From the NCBI RefSeq assembly GCF_017876405.1, contig NZ_JAGINW010000001.1:11421203-11485202 (forward strand): a stretch of 64,000 bases of DNA. Reading direction: 5' to 3'. This document shows, piece by piece, positions 33,062 through 40,847 of the stretch. Below the pieces are notes generated by a model, which was given only the letters and a program-made list of their open reading frames with translations, was not told where the DNA came from and searched no databases. The first letter of the stretch is position 1. Every line of letters begins with the position of its first letter. The translations under genes and the position numbers were made by a program. Source of the stretch: Kibdelosporangium banguiense. Its GTDB lineage: Bacteria > Actinomycetota > Actinomycetes > Mycobacteriales > Pseudonocardiaceae.

Positions 33062-34230
33062 AGACAACGATAGAGGGCAGCGACCACTGTGGACACACGG
33101 AGGTCGTGGCCCTCCAGCAGTTCCGAGCCCCGGTTCGGGACGTAGCCGAACGCGATGCCGTGGTCGGGGTCGGCGAACGCGAACGAACCCGTCGCCCCGC
33201 CATGGCCGAACGCGCCCGGCCCTGCCGGCTCCGGGAACAGCGGCCCGCCGGGAAGCATGAATCCCAGCCCGATCCGGGTATGCACGCGCAGCACGCGGTC
33301 CATTCCGGACGAATGTTCCCGCCACGCCTGCTCCATTGTGGACCGGCTGACCATGCCCTCGATCAACGCGGCATACAGCCCGGCAAGTCCGTGCGCACTG
33401 GCGACACCGTCGGTGGACGGACCCTCGACCTGCACGAACCTGGGATCGTCGGCGGATTCCCAGCCGATCGCCATACTGCCGTACATCGCCCGGTAGGTCA
33501 GGGATTCCGGGTCGTTGAGCCCTTCGTAGAGGCCGCGCAGCTCGGGCACGTTCATGCCAAGTTGGACCGACTCGGGGTCGTCCGGCACGACCAGGCTCGC
33601 CAGCCTGGGCAGCTCGGAGGACGGCAGTCCGATGTAGGCATCGAGGCCGAGCGGGCCGGCGACCTCCTTGGCGAAGAACTTGCCCACGGTCAGACCGGTG
33701 ATCCGCTGGATCACCGCGCTTAACGCGTGGCCGATCGTGACGCCGTGGTAGCCGTGGTCGGTGCCCGGCTCCCATTCGGGACGCGCGGCCGCGATCGCCT
33801 CGAAGATCGGCGTGCCCTTGAGCAGGCCTTCGTAGGTCATCGGGCTGTGCGCCAGGCTCGGGATTCCGGCGCGATGGCTCATCAGGGTGCGCAGTGTGAT
33901 GTCACCTTTGCCTTCGGCGGCGAATTCCGGCCAGTAGTGGGCGATCCGGTCGTCCAGACCGATCTCGCCCCGGTCGGCGAGCACGAGCATTGCCGTGACC
34001 GCAAGGGTTTTGGTGACGGAGGCGATCGGCGCGAGAGTGTTCTGCCGCCAAGGTTCGCCGCCCGGCTCAGAATTCCGGTCCGGACGGGCGGGCCCGCCCC
34101 AGAGGTCGACCACTGGGCTGCCGTACTGGAAGACAGCGAGGCCTGCGCCTACTTCGCCGTGGTTGGTGAAGTTCTCCTCGAACGCGGCCTGGACCTGGGC
34201 AAACCTGGGGTCTGCCGTGCCGTTGATCAT
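33058..34230 (-). CDS. Class C beta-lactamase-family serine hydrolase (EstB-like)
   Basis: A 390-aa serine hydrolase of the class C beta-lactamase/esterase family. The nucleophile motif S-x-x-K is in PIASVTKTLAVTAML. The second motif reads HGYHGVTIGHALS (Tyr then His-Gly in place of Y-x-N), as in EstB-type esterases, and the C-terminal GHGGATGSFAFADP replaces K-T-G. It has no signal peptide and is probably a cytosolic esterase. The ATG at 34230 has GAGAGG upstream. Its promoter region carries two copies of the palindrome ACCTACCGGTCGGT, which also stands before the TetR gene at 35213, so that regulator very likely controls it. Confidence 0.87.
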   Translation of the reverse strand: MINGTADPRFAQVQAAFEENFTNHGEVGAGLAVFQYGSPVVDLWGGPARPDRNSEPGGEPWRQNTLAPIASVTKTLAVTAMLVLADRGEIGLDDRIAHYWPEFAAEGKGDITLRTLMSHRAGIPSLAHSPMTYEGLLKGTPIFEAIAAARPEWEPGTDHGYHGVTIGHALSAVIQRITGLTVGKFFAKEVAGPLGLDAYIGLPSSELPRLASLVVPDDPESVQLGMNVPELRGLYEGLNDPESLTYRAMYGSMAIGWESADDPRFVQVEGPSTDGVASAHGLAGLYAALIEGMVSRSTMEQAWREHSSGMDRVLRVHTRIGLGFMLPGGPLFPEPAGPGAFGHGGATGSFAFADPDHGIAFGYVPNRGSELLEGHDLRVSTVVAALYRCL

Positions 34231-34241
34231 GACAATCCTCT

Positions 34242-34301
34242 CCCTACCTACCGGTCGGTCGGGTCGGTAGAGCGCCAGCCTACCTACCGGTCGGTCGGGC
34301 G
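34242..34301. promoter_or_regulatory. Two operator copies upstream of the EstB-like gene
   Basis: CCTACCTACCGGTCGGTCGG occurs in two copies in this stretch (34243-34262 and 34279-34298), each centred on ACCGGT with the near-palindromic core ACCTACCGGTCGGT. The same core stands before the TetR gene at 35213. Position between promoter and start codon fits a repressor site. Confidence 0.8.
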
Positions 34302-34321
34302 TCACGCGCCCCCTGCTCGCG

Positions 34322-34367
34322 TGTCAGGACATCTTGACAAGGATCTGCGTGTCAGGAGATCCTGACA
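34322..34367. promoter_or_regulatory. Paired palindromes before the HTH/Clp-N genes
   Basis: TGTCAGGACATCTTGACA (34322-34339) and TGTCAGGAGATCCTGACA (34350-34367) are two palindromes 28 bases apart, the second with perfect 8-base arms round GA. They end three bases before the GTG start of the small HTH gene, so they overlap its promoter or 5' end and are probably bound by that HTH protein. Confidence 0.8.
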
Positions 34368-34370
34368 GCC

Positions 34371-34616
34371 GTGAGTGCTGAGGATTCAACGGTCGGCGAG
34401 CTGGCCGCGCGAGTGACCGACAAGGACCCTGCCGTCGGGCTGCAAGCCGTTGCCGCGCTGCGCCGGCTGCTGGACGAACTGGAACGCCTGCACGTGGACA
34501 ACGCCCGCCGTCAAGGCTGGACATGGCAGAACATCGCATCAGAACTGCAGGTCAGCAGGCAGACCGTGCACGAGAAACACGCGACCCGACGCAAACTGAC
34601 CGGCAAGGAGAACTAA
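34371..34616 (+). CDS. Small helix-turn-helix regulator paired with a Clp-N protein
   Basis: An 81-aa protein with a C-terminal helix-turn-helix (TWQNIASELQVSRQTVHEKH) after a helical N-terminus rich in Ala, Leu and Arg. It starts with GTG three bases after a perfect palindrome, with no ribosome site between them, so the mRNA may be leaderless. It is followed two bases downstream by a gene for a Clp N-domain protein. The pair is probably an autoregulated stress-response unit: the HTH binds the twin TGTCAGGA palindromes and the Clp-N protein acts as its partner (inference). Confidence 0.82.
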   Translation: MSAEDSTVGELAARVTDKDPAVGLQAVAALRRLLDELERLHVDNARRQGWTWQNIASELQVSRQTVHEKHATRRKLTGKEN

Positions 34617-34618
34617 CC

Positions 34619-35167
34619 GTGTTGGAACGACTCACCGAACAGGCCAAGCAGGCGGTCACCGCATCCGAGGACGCGGCCCTCGCCATGGGGCACGACTCCA
34701 TCGGCACCGAGCACCTACTGCTCGGGCTGACCAGCACCCCGGGTATGGCCAGCGAACTGCTCCGCGAGCACGGCATCGAGTCGCAGCAGGTGCGCGAGGA
34801 GACCATCCGCCTGCTGGCCGAGAAGGGGGTCCCCGCGACCGGGAGCCAGGCGGCCAAGGACGCCTTGTCCTCGATCGGTATCGATGTTGCCGAAATCCAG
34901 CGTCGAGCCGACGACAACTTCGGTCCCGGCGCCTTCCGTTTCCCTCGGCCAGGCTTCACCTTCACTCCACGAACCAAGGTCATATTCGATCGGACCGCAC
35001 AGGAGGCGCAGGCCCTCGGGCACCAGCACATCGACACCGGGCACCTGCTACTCGGCCTGCTCGCCGAACGCGAAGGGGTCGCGATTCACGTCCTGAGCAG
35101 ATTGGGAGCACAGACCCCAGCGTTGCACCAGACCGTCCTCGCTCGCGTCACCCAGCAAGCCTCGTAG
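34619..35167 (+). CDS. Clp N-terminal domain protein
   Basis: A 182-aa protein made of two Clp R/N-type repeats: LERLTEQAKQAVTASEDAA with GTEHLLLGLTSTPG in the first, and KVIFDRTAQEAQALGHQHID with TGHLLLGLLAEREG in the second. There is no ATPase domain, so it is not ClpA/ClpC but a free adaptor-like module that could bind clients or a Clp protease partner. The GTG start at 34619 has GGAG about nine bases upstream and follows the HTH gene by two bases. Confidence 0.85.
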   Translation: MLERLTEQAKQAVTASEDAALAMGHDSIGTEHLLLGLTSTPGMASELLREHGIESQQVREETIRLLAEKGVPATGSQAAKDALSSIGIDVAEIQRRADDNFGPGAFRFPRPGFTFTPRTKVIFDRTAQEAQALGHQHIDTGHLLLGLLAEREGVAIHVLSRLGAQTPALHQTVLARVTQQAS

Positions 35168-35173
35168 CGCTCG

Positions 35174-35208
35174 CCACCTACCTACCGGTCGGGCGGGTGG
35201 TAGGTTGG
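35174..35208. promoter_or_regulatory. Operator copy before the TetR gene
   Basis: CACCTACCTACCGGTCGGGC starts at 35175 and shares the ACCTACCGGTCGG core found twice upstream of the EstB-like gene. It is followed by GGTGGTAGG, the inverse of CCTACC, which extends the dyad. It ends five bases before the GTG start of TetR, so it is a likely autoregulation site. Confidence 0.78.
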
Positions 35209-35212
35209 CGCG

Positions 35213-35743
35213 GTGAGTGGGGATACGCGCGACCGGATTCTTCAGGCGGCGAGGGATCTGTTCACGGCGCGGACCTATGGAGCCACGTCGATGCGGGAGA
35301 TCGCCGAGCGCGTGGGGATCACGAAACCCTCGATGTACCACCATTTCAGCAACAAGGCGGAGATCCTCGACAGCCTGGTGCGCCCGCCGATCGACGAACT
35401 GCACGACGTGCTGCTGAACCCGGCGACACCGAAGGACGTGCTCAGCGGTTGCATCACGGTGATGTTGAAGCACCGCGAGACGATGACGTTGCTGCTGCGG
35501 GACGCCTCGGTCTACGGCGAGGAAAGCACGAAGACGATGACGGAGATGCTCGACATCGTCAACCAGGCCACCGAACTGCTCGCGCCGCCGAAGCCTGACT
35601 GGCAGGACCGGCTGCGTGCGGCCCAGGCGTTCGCCGCCGCCACTGATCCGATCAGCTTCTTCCCGAATGTCCCCCAAAAGGAGCTGCACGACGCGTTGCT
35701 CGACGGCGCGTTGGCGCTCCTGAGCGCCAGGCGTGACGACTAG
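35213..35743 (+). CDS. TetR-family regulator (operators shared with the EstB-like gene)
   Basis: A 176-aa TetR regulator. The helix-turn-helix is TSMREIAERVGITKPSMYHH, followed by FSNKAEILDSLV. The C-terminal domain is short. The GTG start at 35213 is directly preceded by a copy of its probable operator. Two further copies stand 1 kb away upstream of the class C-type esterase gene, so it probably represses that gene and itself. The HTH/Clp-N pair in between has different palindromes and its own control. Confidence 0.87.
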   Translation: MSGDTRDRILQAARDLFTARTYGATSMREIAERVGITKPSMYHHFSNKAEILDSLVRPPIDELHDVLLNPATPKDVLSGCITVMLKHRETMTLLLRDASVYGEESTKTMTEMLDIVNQATELLAPPKPDWQDRLRAAQAFAAATDPISFFPNVPQKELHDALLDGALALLSARRDD

Positions 35744-35856
35744 GCCATGTGGGTAACACCCGATCCGGTGAGTCGCGGGTGAAGTCGTGAATGCAGTGTG
35801 ACCAGGCGCTGTGCTGAGAATGTCAACTGTCAGAGGGGGCATTTAGTGTCGGCGAC

Positions 35857-36702
35857 GTGCCCCCAGGACAGCGTGCAATTCCGAACCTAGCCGGTCGCCA
35901 GCTGGCTCGGAATCTCAAGGAACTCCGGATCAAGGCCAAGTTGAGCCAGATGGAGGCCGGCGACAAACTGTGGATGGACCACGGCAAGCTCAGCCGTATC
36001 GAGACAGGCCAGATTCCCGAGGTCTCGCTACTCAGAGAGATGCTGGATCTCTACGGGGTCATCGTGAACGACTGGGAACCGATGCTCAACCTGTGGAAGA
36101 GGGCGAGGCAGAGGGGTTGGTGGCGAGATTTCGGCATCGACAACCGAGGGTACGTGGCGCTGGAACACGACGCCTGCCTGGTCCAGAACTTCCAACTGGA
36201 CCTCATTCCAGGACTGCTGCAGACAGAGGCATACATGCGAATGCTCCTGACCAAGGGAACCAGGAGAGGCCATTCAAAGGAATGGCTCACCAAACAAATC
36301 ACAGTCCGGCTCCGGCGAGCCAAGCGACTCGGCGGCGACGACCCCCTGAAGCTGCACGCGGTGGTGGATGAGCGCTGCCTGCGGATGAATTTCGGCCGAA
36401 AGATCATGGTAGAGCAGCTGAAATTGGTACTGGAGCGAGCGGCACTGCCGAATGTGACAGTTCAGATAGTGCCTGTCGACCGTGGTCCATATGTGGGCTG
36501 GAACGGGTCATTCGTGGTTCTCGACTATTCCGATCCCAACGAAAGGTCGATCGCGTACATCCCACATGCGGCCGGAGCAGCACACTTGGATGACCTGGAG
36601 GCGGTCCAGGACTGTAGGCTCGACTTCGAGCACATCGCCAAGATGGCGCTCAGCCCGGAGGACTCGCGGGCGTTCACCGAGGAGGTGATCGCCCAGTTGT
36701 GA
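35857..36702 (+). CDS. XRE / DUF5753 regulator (Scr1-family antitoxin-like)
   Basis: A 281-aa regulator with an N-terminal XRE helix-turn-helix (LRIKAKLSQMEAGDKLWM, then KLSRIETGQIPEVS) and a C-terminal DUF5753 domain (FQLDLIPGLLQTEAYMRML, PNVTVQIVPVDRGPY, FEHIAKMALSPEDSRAF). These proteins regulate development and secondary metabolism in Streptomyces and relatives, usually together with a small DUF397 protein. That partner is present 12 bases downstream (36715). The GTG start at 35857 follows a weak ribosome site. Confidence 0.88.
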   Translation: MPPGQRAIPNLAGRQLARNLKELRIKAKLSQMEAGDKLWMDHGKLSRIETGQIPEVSLLREMLDLYGVIVNDWEPMLNLWKRARQRGWWRDFGIDNRGYVALEHDACLVQNFQLDLIPGLLQTEAYMRMLLTKGTRRGHSKEWLTKQITVRLRRAKRLGGDDPLKLHAVVDERCLRMNFGRKIMVEQLKLVLERAALPNVTVQIVPVDRGPYVGWNGSFVVLDYSDPNERSIAYIPHAAGAAHLDDLEAVQDCRLDFEHIAKMALSPEDSRAFTEEVIAQL

Positions 36703-36714
36703 CGAAAGGCCACC

Positions 36715-36888
36715 ATGGGGCCGGTTTGGCGTAGGAGCAGCTTCAGCGGCGCAGGCGGCAACGACGATTGTGTGGAGGTGTCCTTGACCTCCTCCCCTGT
36801 CGTCGCTGTGCGTGACTCCAAGAACCCTGGGCCTACTCTCCGCGTACCTCCCCCTGCCTGGGACAACTTCCTCCGGGGTCTTTTCTGA
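36715..36888 (+). CDS. DUF397 small protein (57 aa)
   Basis: A 57-aa protein in the size and layout of DUF397: it opens VWRRSSFSGAGGNDDCVEV, then VAVRDSKNPGPTLRV, then PPPAWDNFLRGLF and stop. The Trp-Arg-x-Ser-Ser-x-Ser, Cys-Val-Glu and Val-Arg-Asp-Ser-Lys pieces are the family signature. GAAAGG stands five bases before the ATG, and the gene follows the DUF5753 regulator by 12 bases, the usual pairing. In Scr1-type systems the DUF397 protein is the toxin-like or co-acting partner of the XRE protein. It is easily missed because of its length. Confidence 0.88.
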   Translation: MGPVWRRSSFSGAGGNDDCVEVSLTSSPVVAVRDSKNPGPTLRVPPPAWDNFLRGLF

Positions 36889-36991
36889 GAGGCTCCTGAT
36901 AGGTCGCTGTGGGTATCCGGCAATGGGCACAACTCGCGACCACCTCACGTTCAATGGGATGTAAGGACCACACACCCCAGAGGTGAGGAAG

Positions 36992-37513
36992 ATGACCACA
37001 GCCTTTCGTCCCACCAACGCCATCCCTTCGTTGCCGACGATGCCGCAAGGTTGGCCGATCGGCTCTTACGACACGTACGAAGAGGCCCAGCGGGCCGTCG
37101 ACTACCTGGCGGACGCGAAGTTCCCGGTTCAGGACGTCACCATCGTCGGTGTCGAGCCGCTCCTGGTCGAGCGCGTCGCCGGACGGCTGAGCTGGGGCCG
37201 CGTGCTGGGCACGGGTGCCGCCAGCGGCGCCTGGTTCGGCCTTTTTGTCGGCCTGCTGCTCGGCTTTTTCACGCCGGGCTTCGCGTGGGGACCGATCCTG
37301 ACCGGCCTGGTCGCCGGTACGGTCTTCGGCATGGTGTTCGCGGCCATGAACTACAGCGCCACTCGTGGCCGCCGTGACTTCGTGTCGCACAGCCAGATCG
37401 TCGCCCGCCGCTACGACGTGTTGTGCCAGCCGCGGCAGGCCGAAGCGGCCCGCAACCTGCTGGCCAAGCTGTCGATCGGCATGCCGGCCACGCAGGCAGC
37501 CGCACAAGCCTGA
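36992..37513 (+). CDS. YflT-like general stress protein
   Basis: A 173-aa small protein of the general stress (YflT-like) family. A soluble N-terminal domain (WPIGSYDTYEEAQRAVDYLA, TIVGVEPLLVERV) is followed by two hydrophobic, Gly-rich segments (SGAWFGLFVGLLLGFF and ILTGLVAGTVFGMVFAAM) and the tail SQIVARRYDVLCQP. The Gly-rich helices suggest membrane association. The ATG at 36992 has AGGTGAGGAAG upstream. A strong terminator follows directly. Confidence 0.8.
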   Translation: MTTAFRPTNAIPSLPTMPQGWPIGSYDTYEEAQRAVDYLADAKFPVQDVTIVGVEPLLVERVAGRLSWGRVLGTGAASGAWFGLFVGLLLGFFTPGFAWGPILTGLVAGTVFGMVFAAMNYSATRGRRDFVSHSQIVARRYDVLCQPRQAEAARNLLAKLSIGMPATQAAAQA

Positions 37514-37525
37514 CAAATCCGACCC

Positions 37526-37557
37526 AGAAAAGCGGGCCCGACCGGGCCCGCTTTTCT
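37526..37557. terminator. Strong Rho-independent terminator
   Basis: AGAAAAGCGGGCCCG (37526-37540) and CGGGCCCGCTTTTCT (37543-37557) form a perfect 15-base-pair stem with a two-base centre, carrying A and T tracts at its ends. It follows the stress-protein gene by 12 bases and can work in both directions. Confidence 0.9.
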
Positions 37558-37698
37558 GTGCTATCATTTTGCCAGAGCCAGGGGTGGCTTACCGAGTCTT
37601 TTCACTCACATTCACCGGAACACCCTTTCAGGTCTGATTTATCGCCCAAAAGCGCGGGTCCAGCCGTTGTGTGCCGTCATTTCGGCATACTCGACGCC

Positions 37699-38565
37699 AT
37701 GGTTCCTACTTACGTTTTCGTGCATGGTTCAGCCGGTAACGCGGGCATCTGGGCGGCAATGCAGCGAGAAATGGCATTGCGTGGCCACCGGACGCTCGCG
37801 GTCGATCTTCCCGGCCGTGGCGCGGGATTCTCCATGGCCTACCAAACGCAGGACCTTGCCGCATTCGCAGCCGAACCGTCGCCATTGGCAGGCGTGACCG
37901 GACCGGAAACCGTGCAGAGCGTGGTCGACGTTGTCCGCAGGGTGCATGAGCACGGGCCGGTGATCCTCGTCGGGCACAGCCTCGGGGGCCTCGCGATCAC
38001 CGGCGCGGGCAACGAAGTCCCCGACCTGATCGACCACATCGTCTACATCGCCGCCCACATCCCCGTAACCAAACCCGCGGCCGGATATCTCTCCGCCCCC
38101 GAATGGGGAACCAGCGAACTCTTCCCGGCGACAAAGCCGATCATCATGGGCAACCCGGCCGAACTCGGCTACATCCGCCTCAACTGGCGAACCACCGACC
38201 GGGCCGTGATCGAGCGCCTGAAGTCCGCCCTCGGCGTGCCCGACGACGAACTCTTCGTCCAGATCCTCAACGGCATGCAACCCGACGAGGTCTTCTGGCA
38301 AACCAACCCGACCTTCGCCTTCACCGCCGGCAAAGACACCTGGGGCCGCATCCCCCGCACCTACATCCGCCTGACCGAGGACCGCAGCATGCCGCCCGCC
38401 GTCCAGGACATGTACATCAAGGAAGCCGACGCCCTCACCCCGGACAACCCGTTCGAGGTGTATTCAGCGTCCGGTGGCCACGGCACATTCCTGGGCCGTA
38501 CCGAGGAAGTCGCCGCCATTCTGTCCACATTCGACCGAAGCCCGTCGGTCATCCACAAGGGCTGA
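37699..38565 (+). CDS. Alpha/beta hydrolase (esterase-like)
   Basis: A 288-aa alpha/beta hydrolase. The oxyanion region is YVFVHGSAGNAGIWAAMQRE, the nucleophile is in VILVGHSLGGLAITGAG, and the likely His is in YSASGGHGTFLGRT. It resembles the methyl-esterase/salicylate-type hydrolase group. The ATG at 37699 is chosen because the fold starts directly there; it is separated from the stress-protein terminator by about 140 bp in which I see nothing notable. Its 3' end overlaps the convergent TetR gene by 17 bp. Confidence 0.85.
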   Translation: MVPTYVFVHGSAGNAGIWAAMQREMALRGHRTLAVDLPGRGAGFSMAYQTQDLAAFAAEPSPLAGVTGPETVQSVVDVVRRVHEHGPVILVGHSLGGLAITGAGNEVPDLIDHIVYIAAHIPVTKPAAGYLSAPEWGTSELFPATKPIIMGNPAELGYIRLNWRTTDRAVIERLKSALGVPDDELFVQILNGMQPDEVFWQTNPTFAFTAGKDTWGRIPRTYIRLTEDRSMPPAVQDMYIKEADALTPDNPFEVYSASGGHGTFLGRTEEVAAILSTFDRSPSVIHKG

Positions 38566-39109
38566 GGCCTGCCACCACCACACCGAACAGCCGGCGAACG
38601 GTATCGGCCTGGTCCGGGCCATGCTCGGTGGCCAGCAGGATTCCGACGATCAGCGTGAGCAGGTCGGCGGTCGTCAGGCCAGGAGCCACGGTCCCGGCCT
38701 GCACGGCGCGCTCCAGCAGAGGATCGCCTGCTTCGGCGAGCTTCGCTGTGCAGGCGTTCGGATGTCCCCGCTCGACCGGCTCGTCCAGCACCAGGGCAGC
38801 CGCCAGGCCACGTGCCTCGATCGCGTAGTCGGCAACCGCGACAAGCCATTCCAGCAAGGCCGCCCGCGCGTCCGGCGCCTCCGTCAGCTCCCGGGCACTG
38901 TCGCACAGGGCCTCGATCCGCTCACGGAAAACCGCCTGCAGCAAGGCGACCCGAGTCGGAAAGTGCCGTCGCACGGTTGCCGAGCCGACTCCGACCGTGC
39001 GGGCGATCTGCTCGAGGGACGCGTTGACGCCGTGCGCGGCAACCTCCTGTTCGGCGGCGGCCAGGATGCGCGAGTAGTTGCGCCGAGCGTCCGCGCGCTG
39101 AGCCGTCAT
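38549..39109 (-). CDS. TetR-family regulator of the NmrA-like gene
   Basis: A 186-aa TetR regulator. The helix-turn-helix is SLEQIARTVGVGSATVRRHF, followed by PTRVALLQAVFRERI. It is divergent from an NmrA-like gene. The 87 bp between them hold two palindromes TGGCGG-N3-CCGCCA, probably its operators. The ATG at 39109 has AAGGAGG about eight bases upstream. Confidence 0.9.
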   Translation of the reverse strand: MTAQRADARRNYSRILAAAEQEVAAHGVNASLEQIARTVGVGSATVRRHFPTRVALLQAVFRERIEALCDSARELTEAPDARAALLEWLVAVADYAIEARGLAAALVLDEPVERGHPNACTAKLAEAGDPLLERAVQAGTVAPGLTTADLLTLIVGILLATEHGPDQADTVRRLFGVVVAGLSPCG

Positions 39110-39129
39110 CACGTGACCTCCTTGCCAAG

Positions 39130-39177
39130 TGGCGGGGACCGCCATATCGTAGCGAACGTAAATGGCGGGCCCCGCCA
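39130..39177. promoter_or_regulatory. Two TGGCGG-N3-CCGCCA operators
   Basis: TGGCGGGGACCGCCA (39130-39144) and TGGCGGGCCCCGCCA (39163-39177) are perfect 6-base-arm palindromes whose centres are 33 bp apart, three helical turns, in the shared promoter of the divergent TetR and NmrA-like genes. This is a classical paired repressor site. Confidence 0.85.
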
Positions 39178-39196
39178 CTTAAGCCAAGGAGCGAGC

Positions 39197-40099
39197 ATGG
39201 CCACCGAACCTGTTCTGGTCACCGGCGCCACCGGCAAGCAAGGCGGTGCCACGGCGCGCGCCTTGCTCGCAGCGGGCAGCCCCGTGCGAGCGTTTGTTCG
39301 TGACCCGGCGACTGAACGCGCCAAGGCCGTCGAGGCGCTCGGCGCCGAACTGGTCACTGGCGACCTCGACGACCCGGCCTCCATCCGCCGGGCCGCTGAG
39401 GGCGCACGTGCCGTCTTCTCCGTGCAGATGCCCGACCTCAACGACCTTGCCGGGGACTCCGAATGGGTCCAGGGGCGCAACCTGGTCGACGCCGCCCGTG
39501 ACGCGGGAGTCGATCAGTTCGTGCACACGTCCGCGTCCGGCGTGGGGCAGCACGTCGACGCTCCGGGCTGGGCAGACGGCCGTTGGGCGGCGATGGAGCA
39601 CTCCCTCGGGACGAAAAAAGCCCTCCAGGATCGGGTGCGTGACGCCGGTTTCCGCTACTGGACGCTGCTCAAACCGGCGTTCTTCATGGAGACCTTCCTG
39701 CCACCGTCGCTGCTGATGCCCAACAGGCCTGAAGGCGGGCTGGTCGGTCTGATCAAACCCGACACGGAACTGTCCCTTGTGGCCGTCGCCGACATCGGCG
39801 CCGCAGCGGCAGCCGCCTTCGCGGATCCGGAGCGGTTCCACAAGGTCGAACTGGAACTCGCCAGTGACCGTATGTCGATGCGCCGCATCGCCGAGGTGCT
39901 TTCCCACGCCCTTGGAACGACCCTGACCGCCCCCGAGATGAGCGCAAGCGAGGCGGTGGCCGCCGGAATGCCGGAATTCCTTGTGAGGCCGCATGAATGG
40001 CAGAACGAGGTCGGGCAGCCGGCCCGGCCGGAATTCGCTCAGGCACTCGACATCCCGCTGACCGGCTTCGCCGACTGGGCCGAAAAAACTATCGCTTGA
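39197..40099 (+). CDS. NmrA-like NAD(P)-binding protein
   Basis: A 300-aa NmrA/HSCARG-type atypical SDR with a single Rossmann domain. The NADP motif is VLVTGATGKQGGATARALLA, followed by VTGDLDDPASIRRAAEGA. It lacks a clear Tyr-xxx-Lys pair, typical for NmrA-like redox sensors. The ATG at 39197 has AAGGAG upstream. The TetR of the divergent gene probably represses it; the family often responds to quinones, nitro compounds or redox stress (inference). Confidence 0.87.
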   Translation: MATEPVLVTGATGKQGGATARALLAAGSPVRAFVRDPATERAKAVEALGAELVTGDLDDPASIRRAAEGARAVFSVQMPDLNDLAGDSEWVQGRNLVDAARDAGVDQFVHTSASGVGQHVDAPGWADGRWAAMEHSLGTKKALQDRVRDAGFRYWTLLKPAFFMETFLPPSLLMPNRPEGGLVGLIKPDTELSLVAVADIGAAAAAAFADPERFHKVELELASDRMSMRRIAEVLSHALGTTLTAPEMSASEAVAAGMPEFLVRPHEWQNEVGQPARPEFAQALDIPLTGFADWAEKTIA

Positions 40100-40694
40100 C
40101 AGCAGGTTCCGCGATCGGGACGTCGCCCGCGCGGATCAGCTCCAACGACCGGTTGACCACTCGCCGGATGTTCGCCGTGCCGCCGCTTTCCGCCCACGTC
40201 CGGATGCTCACATCGATCACGACGTTGGCGCTCGCGGCGGCAAGGCGGGCGGCAAGTTCCGGTGACCGTCCTTTGTAGCGTCGTGCGACCTCGTCGGAAA
40301 CCGAGTCGCACCAACGTTTCCACACTTCGCTGAACTGCGCCTGGATCCCCGGGGCGCGTCCGGCCATCTCGTAGATCGCCAGCACGCGGTCGGCGTTCTC
40401 CATGGTCGTCGTGATCACGCTGTCTATCAACGCGTACAAGGCTTCCGACAGCGGTGCGTCGTCGGGTTGCTCGCGCAGGCGTTCCACCGCGACCAGCAGG
40501 TGCGCCTCGACGAACTTGACGATCAGCGCTTCTTTTGTCGGGTAGTAGCGGTACAGCGTGCGTGGGCCGACTTCGGCGGCCGCGGCGATCTGCTCGACCG
40601 TGGTCTGGTCGAAACCGCGTTCGACGAACAGCTCGAACGCCTTGTCGGCGATCAGCTGCCTCGTCCGCGCCATCTTGAGCTCGCGCAGCCCCAA
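40089..40694 (-). CDS. TetR-family regulator, probable P450 operon control
   Basis: A 201-aa TetR regulator. The helix-turn-helix is TVEQIAAAAEVGPRTLYRYY, followed by PTKEALIVKFVEAHL. I keep the TTG start at 40694 because AGGAGG stands six bases upstream. It is divergent from the P450-reductase pair, and an inverted repeat (CGCAAGGTC and GACCTTGCG) lies between them. Its 3' end overlaps the NmrA-like gene by 11 bp. Confidence 0.88.
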   Translation of the reverse strand: MGLRELKMARTRQLIADKAFELFVERGFDQTTVEQIAAAAEVGPRTLYRYYPTKEALIVKFVEAHLLVAVERLREQPDDAPLSEALYALIDSVITTTMENADRVLAIYEMAGRAPGIQAQFSEVWKRWCDSVSDEVARRYKGRSPELAARLAAASANVVIDVSIRTWAESGGTANIRRVVNRSLELIRAGDVPIAEPAVKR

Positions 40695-40738
40695 GTCGTT
40701 CCTCCTACCAGGCCCTATTCGCCGTCAGGGTAACAGTG

Positions 40739-40779
40739 CGCAAGGTCCTGCCCTGTGGGCCAGATCACGCGACCTTGCG
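40739..40779. promoter_or_regulatory. Inverted repeat between TetR and P450 genes
   Basis: CGCAAGGTC (40739-40747) and GACCTTGCG (40771-40779) are perfect inverted nine-base arms with a 23-base spacer, in the 153-bp divergent region of TetR and the P450 gene. They could be two half-operators or flank the promoter. Confidence 0.6.
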
Positions 40780-40847
40780 ACAGTCATTGCCTGGTGACAG
40801 TCTGGGCCTTGTGGCACACACTGCCACTTTTTGAAAGGGGCTCCCAG

